Shown here one piece after another: positions 8,408 through 16,032 of a stretch of 44,256 nt of DNA. Each line of letters opens with the position of its first letter. Within the stretch, counting starts at the first letter, position 1. A model generated the notes under the pieces. That model was not told where the DNA came from. It was given only the letters and a program-made list of their open reading frames with translations, and did no database searches. The DNA lies in contig JAAYJT010000051.1 in assembly GCA_012522795.1 (NCBI GenBank), positions 1 through 44,256 on the forward strand, read 5' to 3'. A program made the translations under genes and the position numbers. The stretch is from Bacteroidales bacterium. GTDB taxonomy: Bacteria > Bacteroidota > Bacteroidia > Bacteroidales > JAAYJT01.

Positions 8408-9552
8408 AGTATTTTAGCAGCTTTTTCAAGAGTTCCATCGGTTTTTGCAAAACAAAAACGTAGGAGATTATTATTGTTGTTTTTATTATAGAAAGCAGAA
8501 AAAGGTATTGATGCTATTTTATGTTCACGTGTAAGTCTTACAGCAAAATCCATTTCATTTTCGTCAGAAATGTCGCTGTAATCAAGTGTTAGGAAATAAG
8601 TTCCGCTGCATTTCAAAGGTTTGAACCTTGATGTTTTTATCAGTTTCAGAAAAGTATCTCGCTTTTTCTGATAAAATTCCGGCAGATGTTTGTAATTAGC
8701 CTCATCTTCAAGAAATTCAGCAAAAGCATATTGAATTGGTGTGTTTGTAGAAAATACAAGGAACTGATGGATTTTTCTGAGTTCAGCGGTAAGGTTAGCC
8801 GGAGCAAGTACAAAACCCGTTTTCCAGCCGGTAGCATGAAATGTTTTACCAAATGAACCTACAACAAAACTTTTTGAAGCCAGTTCAGGATAGCGACACA
8901 AACTTTCATGCATCAGCCCGTCAAAAATAAGGTGTTCGTAAACCTCATCACTTAAAATAAGGATATCACGGTTTCGCGTAATTCTTATTAACTGATTTAT
9001 ATCGTTGTGACTCAGTACTGTGCCTGATGGATTATGAGGTGAGTTGATAATGATCATTCGTGTATTGCTTGAGATCAGAGCCGGAAATTTTTCCCAGTCA
9101 ATGCTGAAATCAGGCAGCTTCAAAGTGGCATATTTCACCAGACCACCGTTTACTTTTACCGAAGGTGCATAAGAATCGTAAGCAGGTTCAAAAATTATTA
9201 CTTCATCATCAGCCCTTACAATTGCCGAAATAATGGTATAGATAGCCTGTGTTGCACCGGCAGTAATTGTTATTTCAGTAATCGGATCATAATGTGCTGA
9301 GTAATTTTTATTTACTATTTCAGAGATAACTTCACGCAGTTTCAATACACCCGGCATGGGAGAATATTGATTATATCCCATATTCATATATTTGTTAACC
9401 AGCGAAATAAGCTTTTCTGAAATTGGGAAATCAGGGAATCCCTGCGATAGATTTATAGCATTGTTTTCATTTGCCAATTGGGTCATTACGGCAAAGATTG
9501 AATTCCCAACATTAGGTAATTTCGATGATAACTGCCACTGAGGATTATCCAT
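8395..9552 (-). CDS. Methionine/glutamine-type PLP aminotransferase (KAT/YbdL-like)
   Basis: A class I/II fold-type I aminotransferase of 385 residues. NLSQGFPDFP near the start, INSPHNPSGTV, LSDEVYEHL and the PLP lysine motif SFGKTFHATGWK are all intact and match the kynurenine/methionine aminotransferase branch. I place the start at ATG 9552 (MDNPQWQLSSKLPNVG). The longer frame begins with TTG at 9603, which is the -33 box of the promoter found at 9574-9603. The 3' end overlaps the omega-amidase start by 13 bases, which suggests a glutamine transaminase/omega-amidase route, possibly in methionine salvage. Confidence 0.9.
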   Translation of the reverse strand: MDNPQWQLSSKLPNVGNSIFAVMTQLANENNAINLSQGFPDFPISEKLISLVNKYMNMGYNQYSPMPGVLKLREVISEIVNKNYSAHYDPITEITITAGATQAIYTIISAIVRADDEVIIFEPAYDSYAPSVKVNGGLVKYATLKLPDFSIDWEKFPALISSNTRMIIINSPHNPSGTVLSHNDINQLIRITRNRDILILSDEVYEHLIFDGLMHESLCRYPELASKSFVVGSFGKTFHATGWKTGFVLAPANLTAELRKIHQFLVFSTNTPIQYAFAEFLEDEANYKHLPEFYQKKRDTFLKLIKTSRFKPLKCSGTYFLTLDYSDISDENEMDFAVRLTREHKIASIPFSAFYNKNNNNNLLRFCFAKTDGTLEKAAKILCKI

Positions 9553-9573
9553 GATTTTGAAATTTTCAGGGCG

Positions 9574-9603
9574 CAAAGTTATAGTTTTATAATATGATGA
9601 CAA
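9574..9603 (-). promoter_or_regulatory. Promoter of the aminotransferase unit
   Basis: On the minus strand, TTG (9603-9601), 19 bases and then TAACTTTG (9581-9574) match the Bacteroidota -33/-7 consensus closely. The start codon at 9552 follows after 21 bases. The rest of the gap up to the tRNA at 9812 holds only an AT-only inverted repeat (9741-9760) and nothing that I can assign. Confidence 0.7.
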
Positions 9604-9811
9604 TAAGAAACGTAAATATAGTCATGACTTCGGTTCGTTAACTCACTAAAAGCCAGTATTAAACATCCTGAAAATGCTGGAGCATCCGGGCGATAAAAAT
9701 GGATTGGAATTGAGTGGATAAGATGGATATGGATAAGAAATAAAAATACTTTTATTTTTAAAAAGCCAGGTTGTTTCTTAACAGTTGATTTATAGTAATT
9801 CATTGACTACG

Positions 9812-9884
9812 AGCCACTCATGGGACTCGAACCCACGACCCGCGCATTACGAATGCGCTGCTCTACCAACTGAGCTAAAGTGGC
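9812..9884 (-). tRNA. tRNA-Thr (anticodon CGT)
   Basis: A full cloverleaf on the minus strand. The acceptor stem pairs GCCACTT with GAGTGGC (one G-U). The D arm is GCTCAGTTGGTAGAGC. The anticodon stem GCGCA/TGCGC encloses loop TTCGTAA, anticodon CGT. The T arm contains TTCGAGT. CCA is not encoded. It reads ACG. It is the last gene of a three-tRNA unit, 9 bases after tRNA-Pro. Confidence 0.95.
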
Positions 9885-9893
9885 TGAAAAAAG

Positions 9894-9967
9894 TCGGGGT
9901 GGCGAGACTCGAACTCGCGACCTCTACGTCCCGAACGTAGCGCGCTAGCCAACTGCGCCACACCCCG
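9894..9967 (-). tRNA. tRNA-Pro (anticodon CGG)
   Basis: A cloverleaf on the minus strand. Acceptor CGGGGTG pairs with CACCCCG, and the discriminator is A. Anticodon stem CTACG/CGTAG encloses loop TTCGGGA, anticodon CGG with the usual G37 of proline tRNAs. The T loop is TTCGAGT. CCA is not encoded. It reads CCG. It is the middle gene of the unit. Confidence 0.95.
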
Positions 9968-9985
9968 AACCTGTTTAAGATAGTG

Positions 9986-10058
9986 TCTCCCCGGAAGGAC
10001 TCGAACCTTCGACCCGATGATTAAGAGTCATCTGCTCTACCACCTGAGCTACGGAGAG
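9986..10058 (-). tRNA. tRNA-Lys (anticodon CTT)
   Basis: A cloverleaf on the minus strand. Acceptor CTCTCCG pairs with CGGGGAG (one G-U), and the discriminator is A. Anticodon stem GATGA/TCATC encloses loop CTCTTAA, anticodon CTT. The T stem is GAAGG/CCTTC. CCA is not encoded. It reads AAG. It is first in the unit, 18 bases before tRNA-Pro. Confidence 0.95.
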
Positions 10059-10128
10059 ACATTGTTTTATTTCAAAGATTTCACAGCCTGATAATTTGTG
10101 GCAGTGATACTGAAAAAAAAATGAAGTG

Positions 10129-10136
10129 CAAAAGTA
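10129..10136 (-). promoter_or_regulatory. -7 element of the tRNA unit
   Basis: On the minus strand TACTTTTG, a full TAnnTTTG match, lies about 70 bases upstream of tRNA-Lys. A TTTTG lies 15 bases further up, which is short for a -33 box. Confidence 0.45.
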
Positions 10137-10296
10137 TAAAAAGTTTAATTTCAAAAGGAAAACTTTAACATCATCTTATTTATAGAAATCCAAAAACCAA
10201 TTCAAGTAACTGTTAACCAGCAATGTATAATGAGTAAATAATTTGTAATTCTTACCGTTCCTATCATAATAAATATCAATTCAAGACAAAATTTAT

Positions 10297-10304
10297 TATT
10301 TTTG
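10297..10304 (+). promoter_or_regulatory. -7 element of the FISUMP gene
   Basis: TATTTTTG matches TAnnTTTG and lies 42 bases before the ATG at 10347. It overlaps the in-frame TTG at 10302, which rules that codon out as the translation start. Confidence 0.55.
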
Positions 10305-10346
10305 TCTTTTACATTAAGCTATCAACATTTCATAAGCGATCGTCAT

Positions 10347-10895
10347 ATGCGTAAAATATTTTTGATTTTCTTATCGGTTTTATATTTCTCTTCGCTTCCA
10401 GCTCAGGTTTTCAGCACTATGACTGATAATCGTGACGGGAAAACATATAAAACTGTGAAAATCGGGAAATATGAATGGATGGCTGAAAATTTAAATTATA
10501 AAAACACTGCTTCATGGTGTTATAATAACGACCCCGCCAATTGCGATAAATACGGACGACTTTATTCTTATGCCGGCGCTGCACAGGCTTGCCCTTCAGG
10601 TTGGTACCTTCCATCGGCTAAGGATTGGGATCGCCTTATTGATATTATTGGTCAGGAAGATGCAGCGGCTTTATTAAAAGAGGGTGGAAGTATTGGATTC
10701 AATGCTTTAATGGCTGGAATGCGCTACGATTATGGAGATTTTAATTATTTGAACCAGAATGCTTATTTCTGGAGTAAGATATACGCTAATAATGAACCTG
10801 CCTGGGTTTATTTGATAGGAAGTACTATGCTTACTGTTACCCGCATTAAAAGTTTCAGTGGCAGTGGATTTTCGGTGCGATGTGTTAAAAGATAA
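10347..10895 (+). CDS. Secreted FISUMP-domain protein
   Basis: A 182-residue protein made of a signal peptide (MRKIFLIFLSVLYFSSLPAQ) and one FISUMP domain, the Fibrobacter succinogenes major paralogous domain, also common in Bacteroidota. Marks of the family are DGKTYKTVKIGKYEWMAENL, the Cys-rich WCYNNDPANCDKYGRLY, ACPSGWYLPSAKDW and the final SVRCVKR. It has four Cys, likely two disulfides. The function of the family is not known; it is exported and often linked to the cell surface. No C-terminal sorting domain is seen. The gene stands alone between tRNAs and hflX. The ATG at 10347 fits the signal peptide. Confidence 0.85.
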   Translation: MRKIFLIFLSVLYFSSLPAQVFSTMTDNRDGKTYKTVKIGKYEWMAENLNYKNTASWCYNNDPANCDKYGRLYSYAGAAQACPSGWYLPSAKDWDRLIDIIGQEDAAALLKEGGSIGFNALMAGMRYDYGDFNYLNQNAYFWSKIYANNEPAWVYLIGSTMLTVTRIKSFSGSGFSVRCVKR

Positions 10896-10897
10896 AT

Positions 10898-12085
10898 TTA
10901 ATACAGAAAATTATCGTAAGGATATCTCTTTGAGTGTATGGCCTTTACATTATAATAAAGAATATCCCTCAGTTCATCGAGATTGGATTTTTGGGTTGCA
11001 GAAATAAATATAGCTGGCGGATTATTTTTTGCTATCCATAGCTTTTTTAAAGCTTCGATATTTTGTTCTTCCTGTGTCTCATTATTATCCACCAGATCAG
11101 CAGGTTTACTATATGCATCTATCTTGTTGAAAACCATTATAATAGGCTTTTCATTTGCTTTTATCTCAGCCAGGGTCTGGTTTACAACTTCAATTTGTTC
11201 TTCAAATCCAGGATGAGAAATATCAACAACATGCAGAAGGATATCAGATTCACGCACTTCATCCAGAGTTGATTTGAATGATTCTATAAGTAAATGTGGA
11301 AGTTTTCGTATGAACCCAACGGTATCGGAAAGCAAGAAAGGAAGGTTTCCTATTACTATTTTCCGAACCGTTGTATCAAGCGTGGCAAATAGTTTATCTT
11401 CAGCAAATACATCCGACTTGCTTATTACATTCATAATAGTGGATTTGCCTACGTTTGTATAGCCTATTAATGCAACCCTTACCATTGAGCTACGGTTTCC
11501 GCGCTGGGTAGCCATTTGTTTATCAATGGTTTTAAGTTGTTTTTTCAATAATGAAATTTTATCACGGATTATACGACGGTCAGTTTCAATTTCTTTTTCA
11601 CCAGGTCCGCGCATTCCAATACCACCTCTTTGTTTTTCAAGGTGAGTCCACATCCTTGTAAGACGCGGGAGCAGATATTCGTATTGGGCCAGCTCAACCT
11701 GAGTACGTGCATATGCTGTACGTGCACGGCTGGCAAAAATATCGAGTATAAGGTTACTGCGATCCAGTATTTTACATGCTAGTTCGTTTTCAATATTTCT
11801 GATTTGCGAAGGGCTGAGCTCATCGTCAAACACTACAAGGTCAATATTGTTCTCTTTAACGAACTCACTTATTTCCAACAGTTTACCACTACCCACAAAA
11901 GTCCTTGGATCGGGTCTGTCAATTCGTTGAACGAAACGTTTAATAGCTACACCACCAGCAGTTTCGGCTAAAAAAGCAAGTTCATCAAGGTATTCGTCAA
12001 TATGTATCTCATCATTTCGGTTTGTTATCAAACCAACCAAAACCACCTTTTCCAGTTCTTTGGTTAAATTGGTCATTTCTTGCAT
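10898..12085 (-). CDS. hflX: Ribosome-associated GTPase HflX
   Basis: A 395-residue OBG-HflX family GTPase. The N-terminal HflX domain is followed by the signature GIGMRGPGEKEIETDRR, a coiled coil, and a G domain with GYTNVGKST (G1), DTTVRK (switch I), DTVGF (G3) and NKID (G4). HflX splits stalled or idle 70S ribosomes, notably under stress. The stop is only 2 bases from the end of the convergent FISUMP gene. The start could also be the ATG three codons further in. Between this gene and the upstream asparaginase gene lies a weak AT-rich inverted repeat (12138-12158). Confidence 0.95.
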   Translation of the reverse strand: MQEMTNLTKELEKVVLVGLITNRNDEIHIDEYLDELAFLAETAGGVAIKRFVQRIDRPDPRTFVGSGKLLEISEFVKENNIDLVVFDDELSPSQIRNIENELACKILDRSNLILDIFASRARTAYARTQVELAQYEYLLPRLTRMWTHLEKQRGGIGMRGPGEKEIETDRRIIRDKISLLKKQLKTIDKQMATQRGNRSSMVRVALIGYTNVGKSTIMNVISKSDVFAEDKLFATLDTTVRKIVIGNLPFLLSDTVGFIRKLPHLLIESFKSTLDEVRESDILLHVVDISHPGFEEQIEVVNQTLAEIKANEKPIIMVFNKIDAYSKPADLVDNNETQEEQNIEALKKLWIAKNNPPAIFISATQKSNLDELRDILYYNVKAIHSKRYPYDNFLY

Positions 12086-12174
12086 ATAGCCTGTTTTGTA
12101 TAAATACCTTGTTTTAGAATCGGATAAAAAACTTCTTTTGTATTATTTTATGATACAACCGGTAAATATAATAA

Positions 12175-13161
12175 TTATTTGCTGAAGATCAGTACATTGG
12201 TTTCTCCTGTTGATTTCACATAGCCTCTGTACATTGATGAGGTATTACACTGCATTGTAATATTCCCGTCTTTATCCACTGCTATGATTCCTCCGTTTCC
12301 TTTTTGTTTAGCCAGTTTTTCCATCACCACAGAATGTGCAGCGTCTTCCAGGCTCATATTTTTATAAAGCATAAGTGCCGAAATATCGTAACTTACTACA
12401 TTTCTTATAAAATACTCACCATGTCCGGTTGCTGAAACAGCACATGTTTCATTATTTGCATAAGTTCCTGCACCAATTATCGGAACATCGCCCACACGGC
12501 CATATTGTTTCATAACCATTCCTCCGGTAGAGGTTCCTGCTGCAAGATTGCCGTGTTTATCAAGCGCAACGGCACCAACGGTACCTTTACGCCCGTCCTT
12601 TTCCTGAGTTTCTTTTATCCTTAAATATTCATTCCAGCTTCCTTCAGTAAAAAAATACGACGGATCAATTATTTCAATACCCTGTTCTCCTGCAAATTTC
12701 TCAGCACCTTCGCCAATAAGCAAAACATGGGGTGAGGCTTCCATAACCTTACGGGCAGCGGTTATTGGATTTTTAATTGTGTGAACACCAGCAATGGCGC
12801 CTGCCATAGTATTACTGCCATCCATTATTGAAGCATCAAGTTCTATATTACCATCAGCATTAATTACAGCACCTCTGCCTGCATTGAACGCCGGATGATC
12901 TTCCAGCATTCTGATACTGGCTTCTACAGCATCCAAAGCTGAACCACCGGCTCTTAAAACAGCTTCACCGGCATTGAGCGAACGCTGAAGCCCGTTTTTT
13001 ACAATAGTTAATTCATTTTCTGAGCTGTTCTCAGGCGAAAGATATCCTGCTCCGCCATGAATGACCAGTACATATTCGGGTTTTTGAGCTGAAACAACCT
13101 GTGGAAGACTAATAATAGCCACCAGAAGAACCAATAATTTTACAAAACTGAATTTTTTCAT
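12175..13161 (-). CDS. Secreted isoaspartyl peptidase / plant-type L-asparaginase
   Basis: A 328-residue Ntn-hydrolase. A signal peptide (MKKFSFVKLLVLLVAIIS...) is followed by the mature enzyme starting near VLVIHGGAGY. The autocleavage site is GTVGAVALD, whose Thr becomes the N-terminal nucleophile of the beta subunit, and GRVGDVPIIGAGTYA follows. It removes isoaspartyl residues from peptides and can hydrolyse asparagine. The longer frame starting at 13254 would add 31 residues before the signal peptide and overlap the TauE/SafE gene, so I use ATG 13161. It is probably periplasmic. Confidence 0.9.
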   Translation of the reverse strand: MKKFSFVKLLVLLVAIISLPQVVSAQKPEYVLVIHGGAGYLSPENSSENELTIVKNGLQRSLNAGEAVLRAGGSALDAVEASIRMLEDHPAFNAGRGAVINADGNIELDASIMDGSNTMAGAIAGVHTIKNPITAARKVMEASPHVLLIGEGAEKFAGEQGIEIIDPSYFFTEGSWNEYLRIKETQEKDGRKGTVGAVALDKHGNLAAGTSTGGMVMKQYGRVGDVPIIGAGTYANNETCAVSATGHGEYFIRNVVSYDISALMLYKNMSLEDAAHSVVMEKLAKQKGNGGIIAVDKDGNITMQCNTSSMYRGYVKSTGETNVLIFSK

Positions 13162-13172
13162 AAGAATGCGTA

Positions 13173-13949
13173 TTAAATGTGTAACCAATTTTTTAAGTTT
13201 ATCATGCCAAATAAATCGGCTGCTGTTATTACAGTAAATATAACGATAACCCACCTAACAAATTCTGTACCTTTTTTTACTGCAAGGCGCGACCCCACCA
13301 ATGCTCCAACAACATTGCCAATAGCGTGAATTAGTCCATAAGACCAGATCACCTGTTTGTTGATAACAAATATAATAAGTGCAAACGCAGTAAATAAAAG
13401 CATTATCCATCCTTTTATTGCATTGGCTTTAACAAGATTGTATCCGGCACCCAAAACAATTCCTGCAATTAAAAAATATCCTACTCCAACCTGAATAAAG
13501 CCACCATAAAAACCAATTCCAAAAAATACAAGCATCTGCACCCATCCGGGTTTTTTAACTGCGAGATTTTCATTACCCTTAATCCATTGGGCTGGTTTTA
13601 TAAACATCATAACCATAATGAATAAGAGCAAAAAGGCTATTACGTAGTTAAAAACTTCCTTGTTGATATCTACAGCCAGTTGCGCTCCGATAATTGAACC
13701 AATTACAGCAGGTATGGCGAGTTTGGTTCCTTCGTTGAGACTGAATACTTTATAATGCCGGAACGAGCCGGAAGCAAAAAGAGTCTGAAACAAAATACCT
13801 ATCCGGTTTGTACCATTGGCAATCTGAGGAGGAAGACCAAGCATCATAAATACCGATAATGAAATAACCGAGCCTCCGCCAGCAAGAGTGTTGATAAAGC
13901 CAGTTAATATCCCGGAAATAATAAGTAAAACAATCAGATACCAGGTCAT
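13173..13949 (-). CDS. TauE/SafE (YfcA)-family membrane transporter
   Basis: A 258-residue polytopic protein with about eight membrane segments in two repeats. The family marks are GFINTLAGGGSVISL in the first repeat and GFYGGFIQVGVGYFLI in the second. Members export sulfite, sulfoacetate and other small sulfur or organic anions, but this substrate cannot be read from sequence. It lies between NhaC upstream (11 bases) and the asparaginase gene downstream (11 bases from its ATG), so the three are probably one transcript. Confidence 0.88.
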   Translation of the reverse strand: MTWYLIVLLIISGILTGFINTLAGGGSVISLSVFMMLGLPPQIANGTNRIGILFQTLFASGSFRHYKVFSLNEGTKLAIPAVIGSIIGAQLAVDINKEVFNYVIAFLLLFIMVMMFIKPAQWIKGNENLAVKKPGWVQMLVFFGIGFYGGFIQVGVGYFLIAGIVLGAGYNLVKANAIKGWIMLLFTAFALIIFVINKQVIWSYGLIHAIGNVVGALVGSRLAVKKGTEFVRWVIVIFTVITAADLFGMINLKNWLHI

Positions 13950-13960
13950 AGCTTATTCAA

Positions 13961-15901
13961 TTATTGAATTTTACTCACTTTTCGACCAAACAACAGGATA
14001 ATTCCATACAATAATGCAAGTGCAAAAGGGTAGCTAATAAACCACGGAAGCCCGTAAGCTGTAGGTATTGTACCAACTATTATACCAACTATTGCAACTA
14101 TAATAGCATAAGGCATTTGCGTTCGAACATGCTCGATGTGATTACATGAACTTGCCAGTGAACTCATGATAGTGGTATCAGAAATAGGCGAAATATGATC
14201 GCCAAGTACACTGCCAGCCAGTACACACGAAACAACGTTGTGAAATATACTGAGGGTCGCATTGTAATCCATCATATTTGCTTCACAAATCATCCATGAT
14301 GCAGGTAATATCAGAGGATATAAAATAGCCATCGTTCCCCATGATGTTCCTGTTGAAAATGAAACTCCGGCAGCAAACAAAAAGGTTATTGCCGGAATCA
14401 TAAAAGGGCTAACCTTTAAACTCATCAGAATATGTGAAATATAATCGGCAGTGTGAAGATGCTGGGTAATAAGAGCTATACCCCATGCCATTGTAAGAAT
14501 CAAAATTGCGGGAAGCATTGTTTTAAAACCTTCAACTATACTTTCCACAGAATCCCTGAGCGAAAGCAACCTTTGCAATAGAGTAAGAATAACGGCGGTA
14601 AGTGTTGCTGCTAGCGACGACCATAATAAAGCACGGTAAGCATCAGCCTCGCCAATAATATTTGATAGATTCCTTGAAAAACTAAGGTTTTTATCCCAAT
14701 CAACAGCTTCATGTCCGGTAATTATTAAACCAGTTATTGTTCCAAACACTACGATTAAAACCGGTATGGCAGCATTATACCATCGTGCTTTAACCTCACC
14801 TTTGGTGATGATAGAATCAGGTTCAATATTGTTTAAAGACTGTTTACGTGCTTTTACTTCGGCATGAAACATAGGACCAAAATCACGTTGACTGTAAATA
14901 ATAATTCCTACAAAAGCCAAAGTAAGAAAAGGATAAAAAGCATATTGAAGCGAATAAAGAAAAACCTGATATGGAGCTTCATCAAGATTAAGAGTTCGGA
15001 TACCATCAGAAATATAACTGAGCTGAGCTCCTATCCACGTGGTTACAAAAGCAACGGCTGCAACAGGTGCAGCAGTGCTGTCAACAATATATGCAAGTTT
15101 TTCTCTGGAAATCCTCAAACGATCAGTTATAGGCTGCATAGTTTTACCAACTACAAGTGTATTTGCATAATCATCAAAAAAGATGGCCATTCCAAGCAAC
15201 CATGTGGCTATCTGACCTGAACGGGGAGTAGAGGCATAGCGCGACAGAATATCAACAACCCCTTTCATTCCGCCGTTATTAGTTACCAGGCTTACCATTC
15301 CGCCGATAAGCATTGAAAAAACAATAATGGAAATATGCCCCCTGTCCATCAGGGCTTCAGGAATATAGGTGTCAATGATCATGAATAAACCATTGAATAT
15401 AGCTCCAAAAACGCCAACACCTCTGTAAAACCATATAATTAACGTTCCGGCAAATAATCCCAGAAACAAAGCAGAAATTACTTCCCGAAACGTTAAGGCA
15501 ATAATAATAGCTAGCAAAGGTGGCAGAACCGACATCCATAAAGGTATTGGACGAACAGGGAGTTCAGATCTGATATTTCCGGTTTCGACAACCAAAATCG
15601 TTGGTTCATTAAAAGTATAGGGAATTGAAGCTTTTCCCGAACGGAAAATCAAATCATAGGTTTCATTGTTTATTGTAACAGAAAGGGGTTGTTCTTCAGG
15701 ATGAGAAAGCAGGTCTGAAACTATTTCAAGCTCTACGCTTGTTTCAACATTGCTGACAATAATGCCTGGAAGATGTATGTTAATAGATGCATTTTCAGGT
15801 AGTTCTAAGGAGGATCCTTCTGTAATTGTCGCCAGTGCTTCAGAGCTAAACCATAGGAATGCCAGTAAAATAAGACTACTAAAGGATAAAGCTCTTGACA
15901 T
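13961..15901 (-). CDS. NhaC-family Na+/H+ antiporter with an exported N-terminal domain
   Basis: A 646-residue protein. The C-terminal 510 residues or so are an NhaC-type antiporter (LPPLLAIIIALTFREVISAL at the first helix, IFFDDYANTLVVGKTM, SFSTGTSWGTMAILYPLILP). Before this lies an apparent signal sequence (MSRALSFSSLILLAFLW...) and about 100 residues of beta-rich sequence with SLELPENASINIHLPGI and SVTINNETYDLIF, predicted to sit outside the membrane. NhaC transporters exchange Na+ for H+, or lactate/malate in the MleN branch. It is first in a minus-strand unit with the TauE/SafE and asparaginase genes. The ion specificity is not certain. Confidence 0.85.
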   Translation of the reverse strand: MSRALSFSSLILLAFLWFSSEALATITEGSSLELPENASINIHLPGIIVSNVETSVELEIVSDLLSHPEEQPLSVTINNETYDLIFRSGKASIPYTFNEPTILVVETGNIRSELPVRPIPLWMSVLPPLLAIIIALTFREVISALFLGLFAGTLIIWFYRGVGVFGAIFNGLFMIIDTYIPEALMDRGHISIIVFSMLIGGMVSLVTNNGGMKGVVDILSRYASTPRSGQIATWLLGMAIFFDDYANTLVVGKTMQPITDRLRISREKLAYIVDSTAAPVAAVAFVTTWIGAQLSYISDGIRTLNLDEAPYQVFLYSLQYAFYPFLTLAFVGIIIYSQRDFGPMFHAEVKARKQSLNNIEPDSIITKGEVKARWYNAAIPVLIVVFGTITGLIITGHEAVDWDKNLSFSRNLSNIIGEADAYRALLWSSLAATLTAVILTLLQRLLSLRDSVESIVEGFKTMLPAILILTMAWGIALITQHLHTADYISHILMSLKVSPFMIPAITFLFAAGVSFSTGTSWGTMAILYPLILPASWMICEANMMDYNATLSIFHNVVSCVLAGSVLGDHISPISDTTIMSSLASSCNHIEHVRTQMPYAIIVAIVGIIVGTIPTAYGLPWFISYPFALALLYGIILLFGRKVSKIQ

Positions 15902-15926
15902 ATATACAGCTTGGGATTTTGAATGG

Positions 15927-15954
15927 CAAAAATAAAGGAAAAACTTAATGCCAA
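15927..15954 (-). promoter_or_regulatory. Promoter of the NhaC unit
   Basis: On the minus strand, TTG at 15954-15952, 17 bases and then TATTTTTG at 15934-15927, a good -33/-7 pair. The NhaC ATG follows 25 bases later. Confidence 0.6.
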
Positions 15955-15977
15955 CTATTCCTTCGGATTGAAATCAA

Positions 15978-15985
15978 TACCTTTG
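15978..15985 (+). promoter_or_regulatory. -7 element of thiL
   Basis: TACCTTTG, a full TAnnTTTG match, lies 47 bases before the thiL ATG at 16033. It is divergent from the NhaC promoter, and no clear -33 box is seen. Confidence 0.55.
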
Positions 15986-16032
15986 CATCGTATGGATATT
16001 TTTAATTCTGTAATAATAATAATTGTTTGAAA

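Noticed and set aside
9579-9803. Minus-strand open frame of 74 codons between the aminotransferase and tRNA-Thr
   Set aside because: It overlaps the aminotransferase promoter, resembles no family I know and has low-complexity hydrophobic content from AT-rich DNA.
13162-13254. Longer start for the asparaginase gene
   Set aside because: The extra 31 residues would come before a clear signal peptide and overlap the upstream gene; ATG 13161 fits better.
14864-15220. 118-codon plus-strand frame inside the NhaC gene
   Set aside because: Antisense shadow of conserved membrane helices, with Lys/Ser/Ile-rich content and no start signal.
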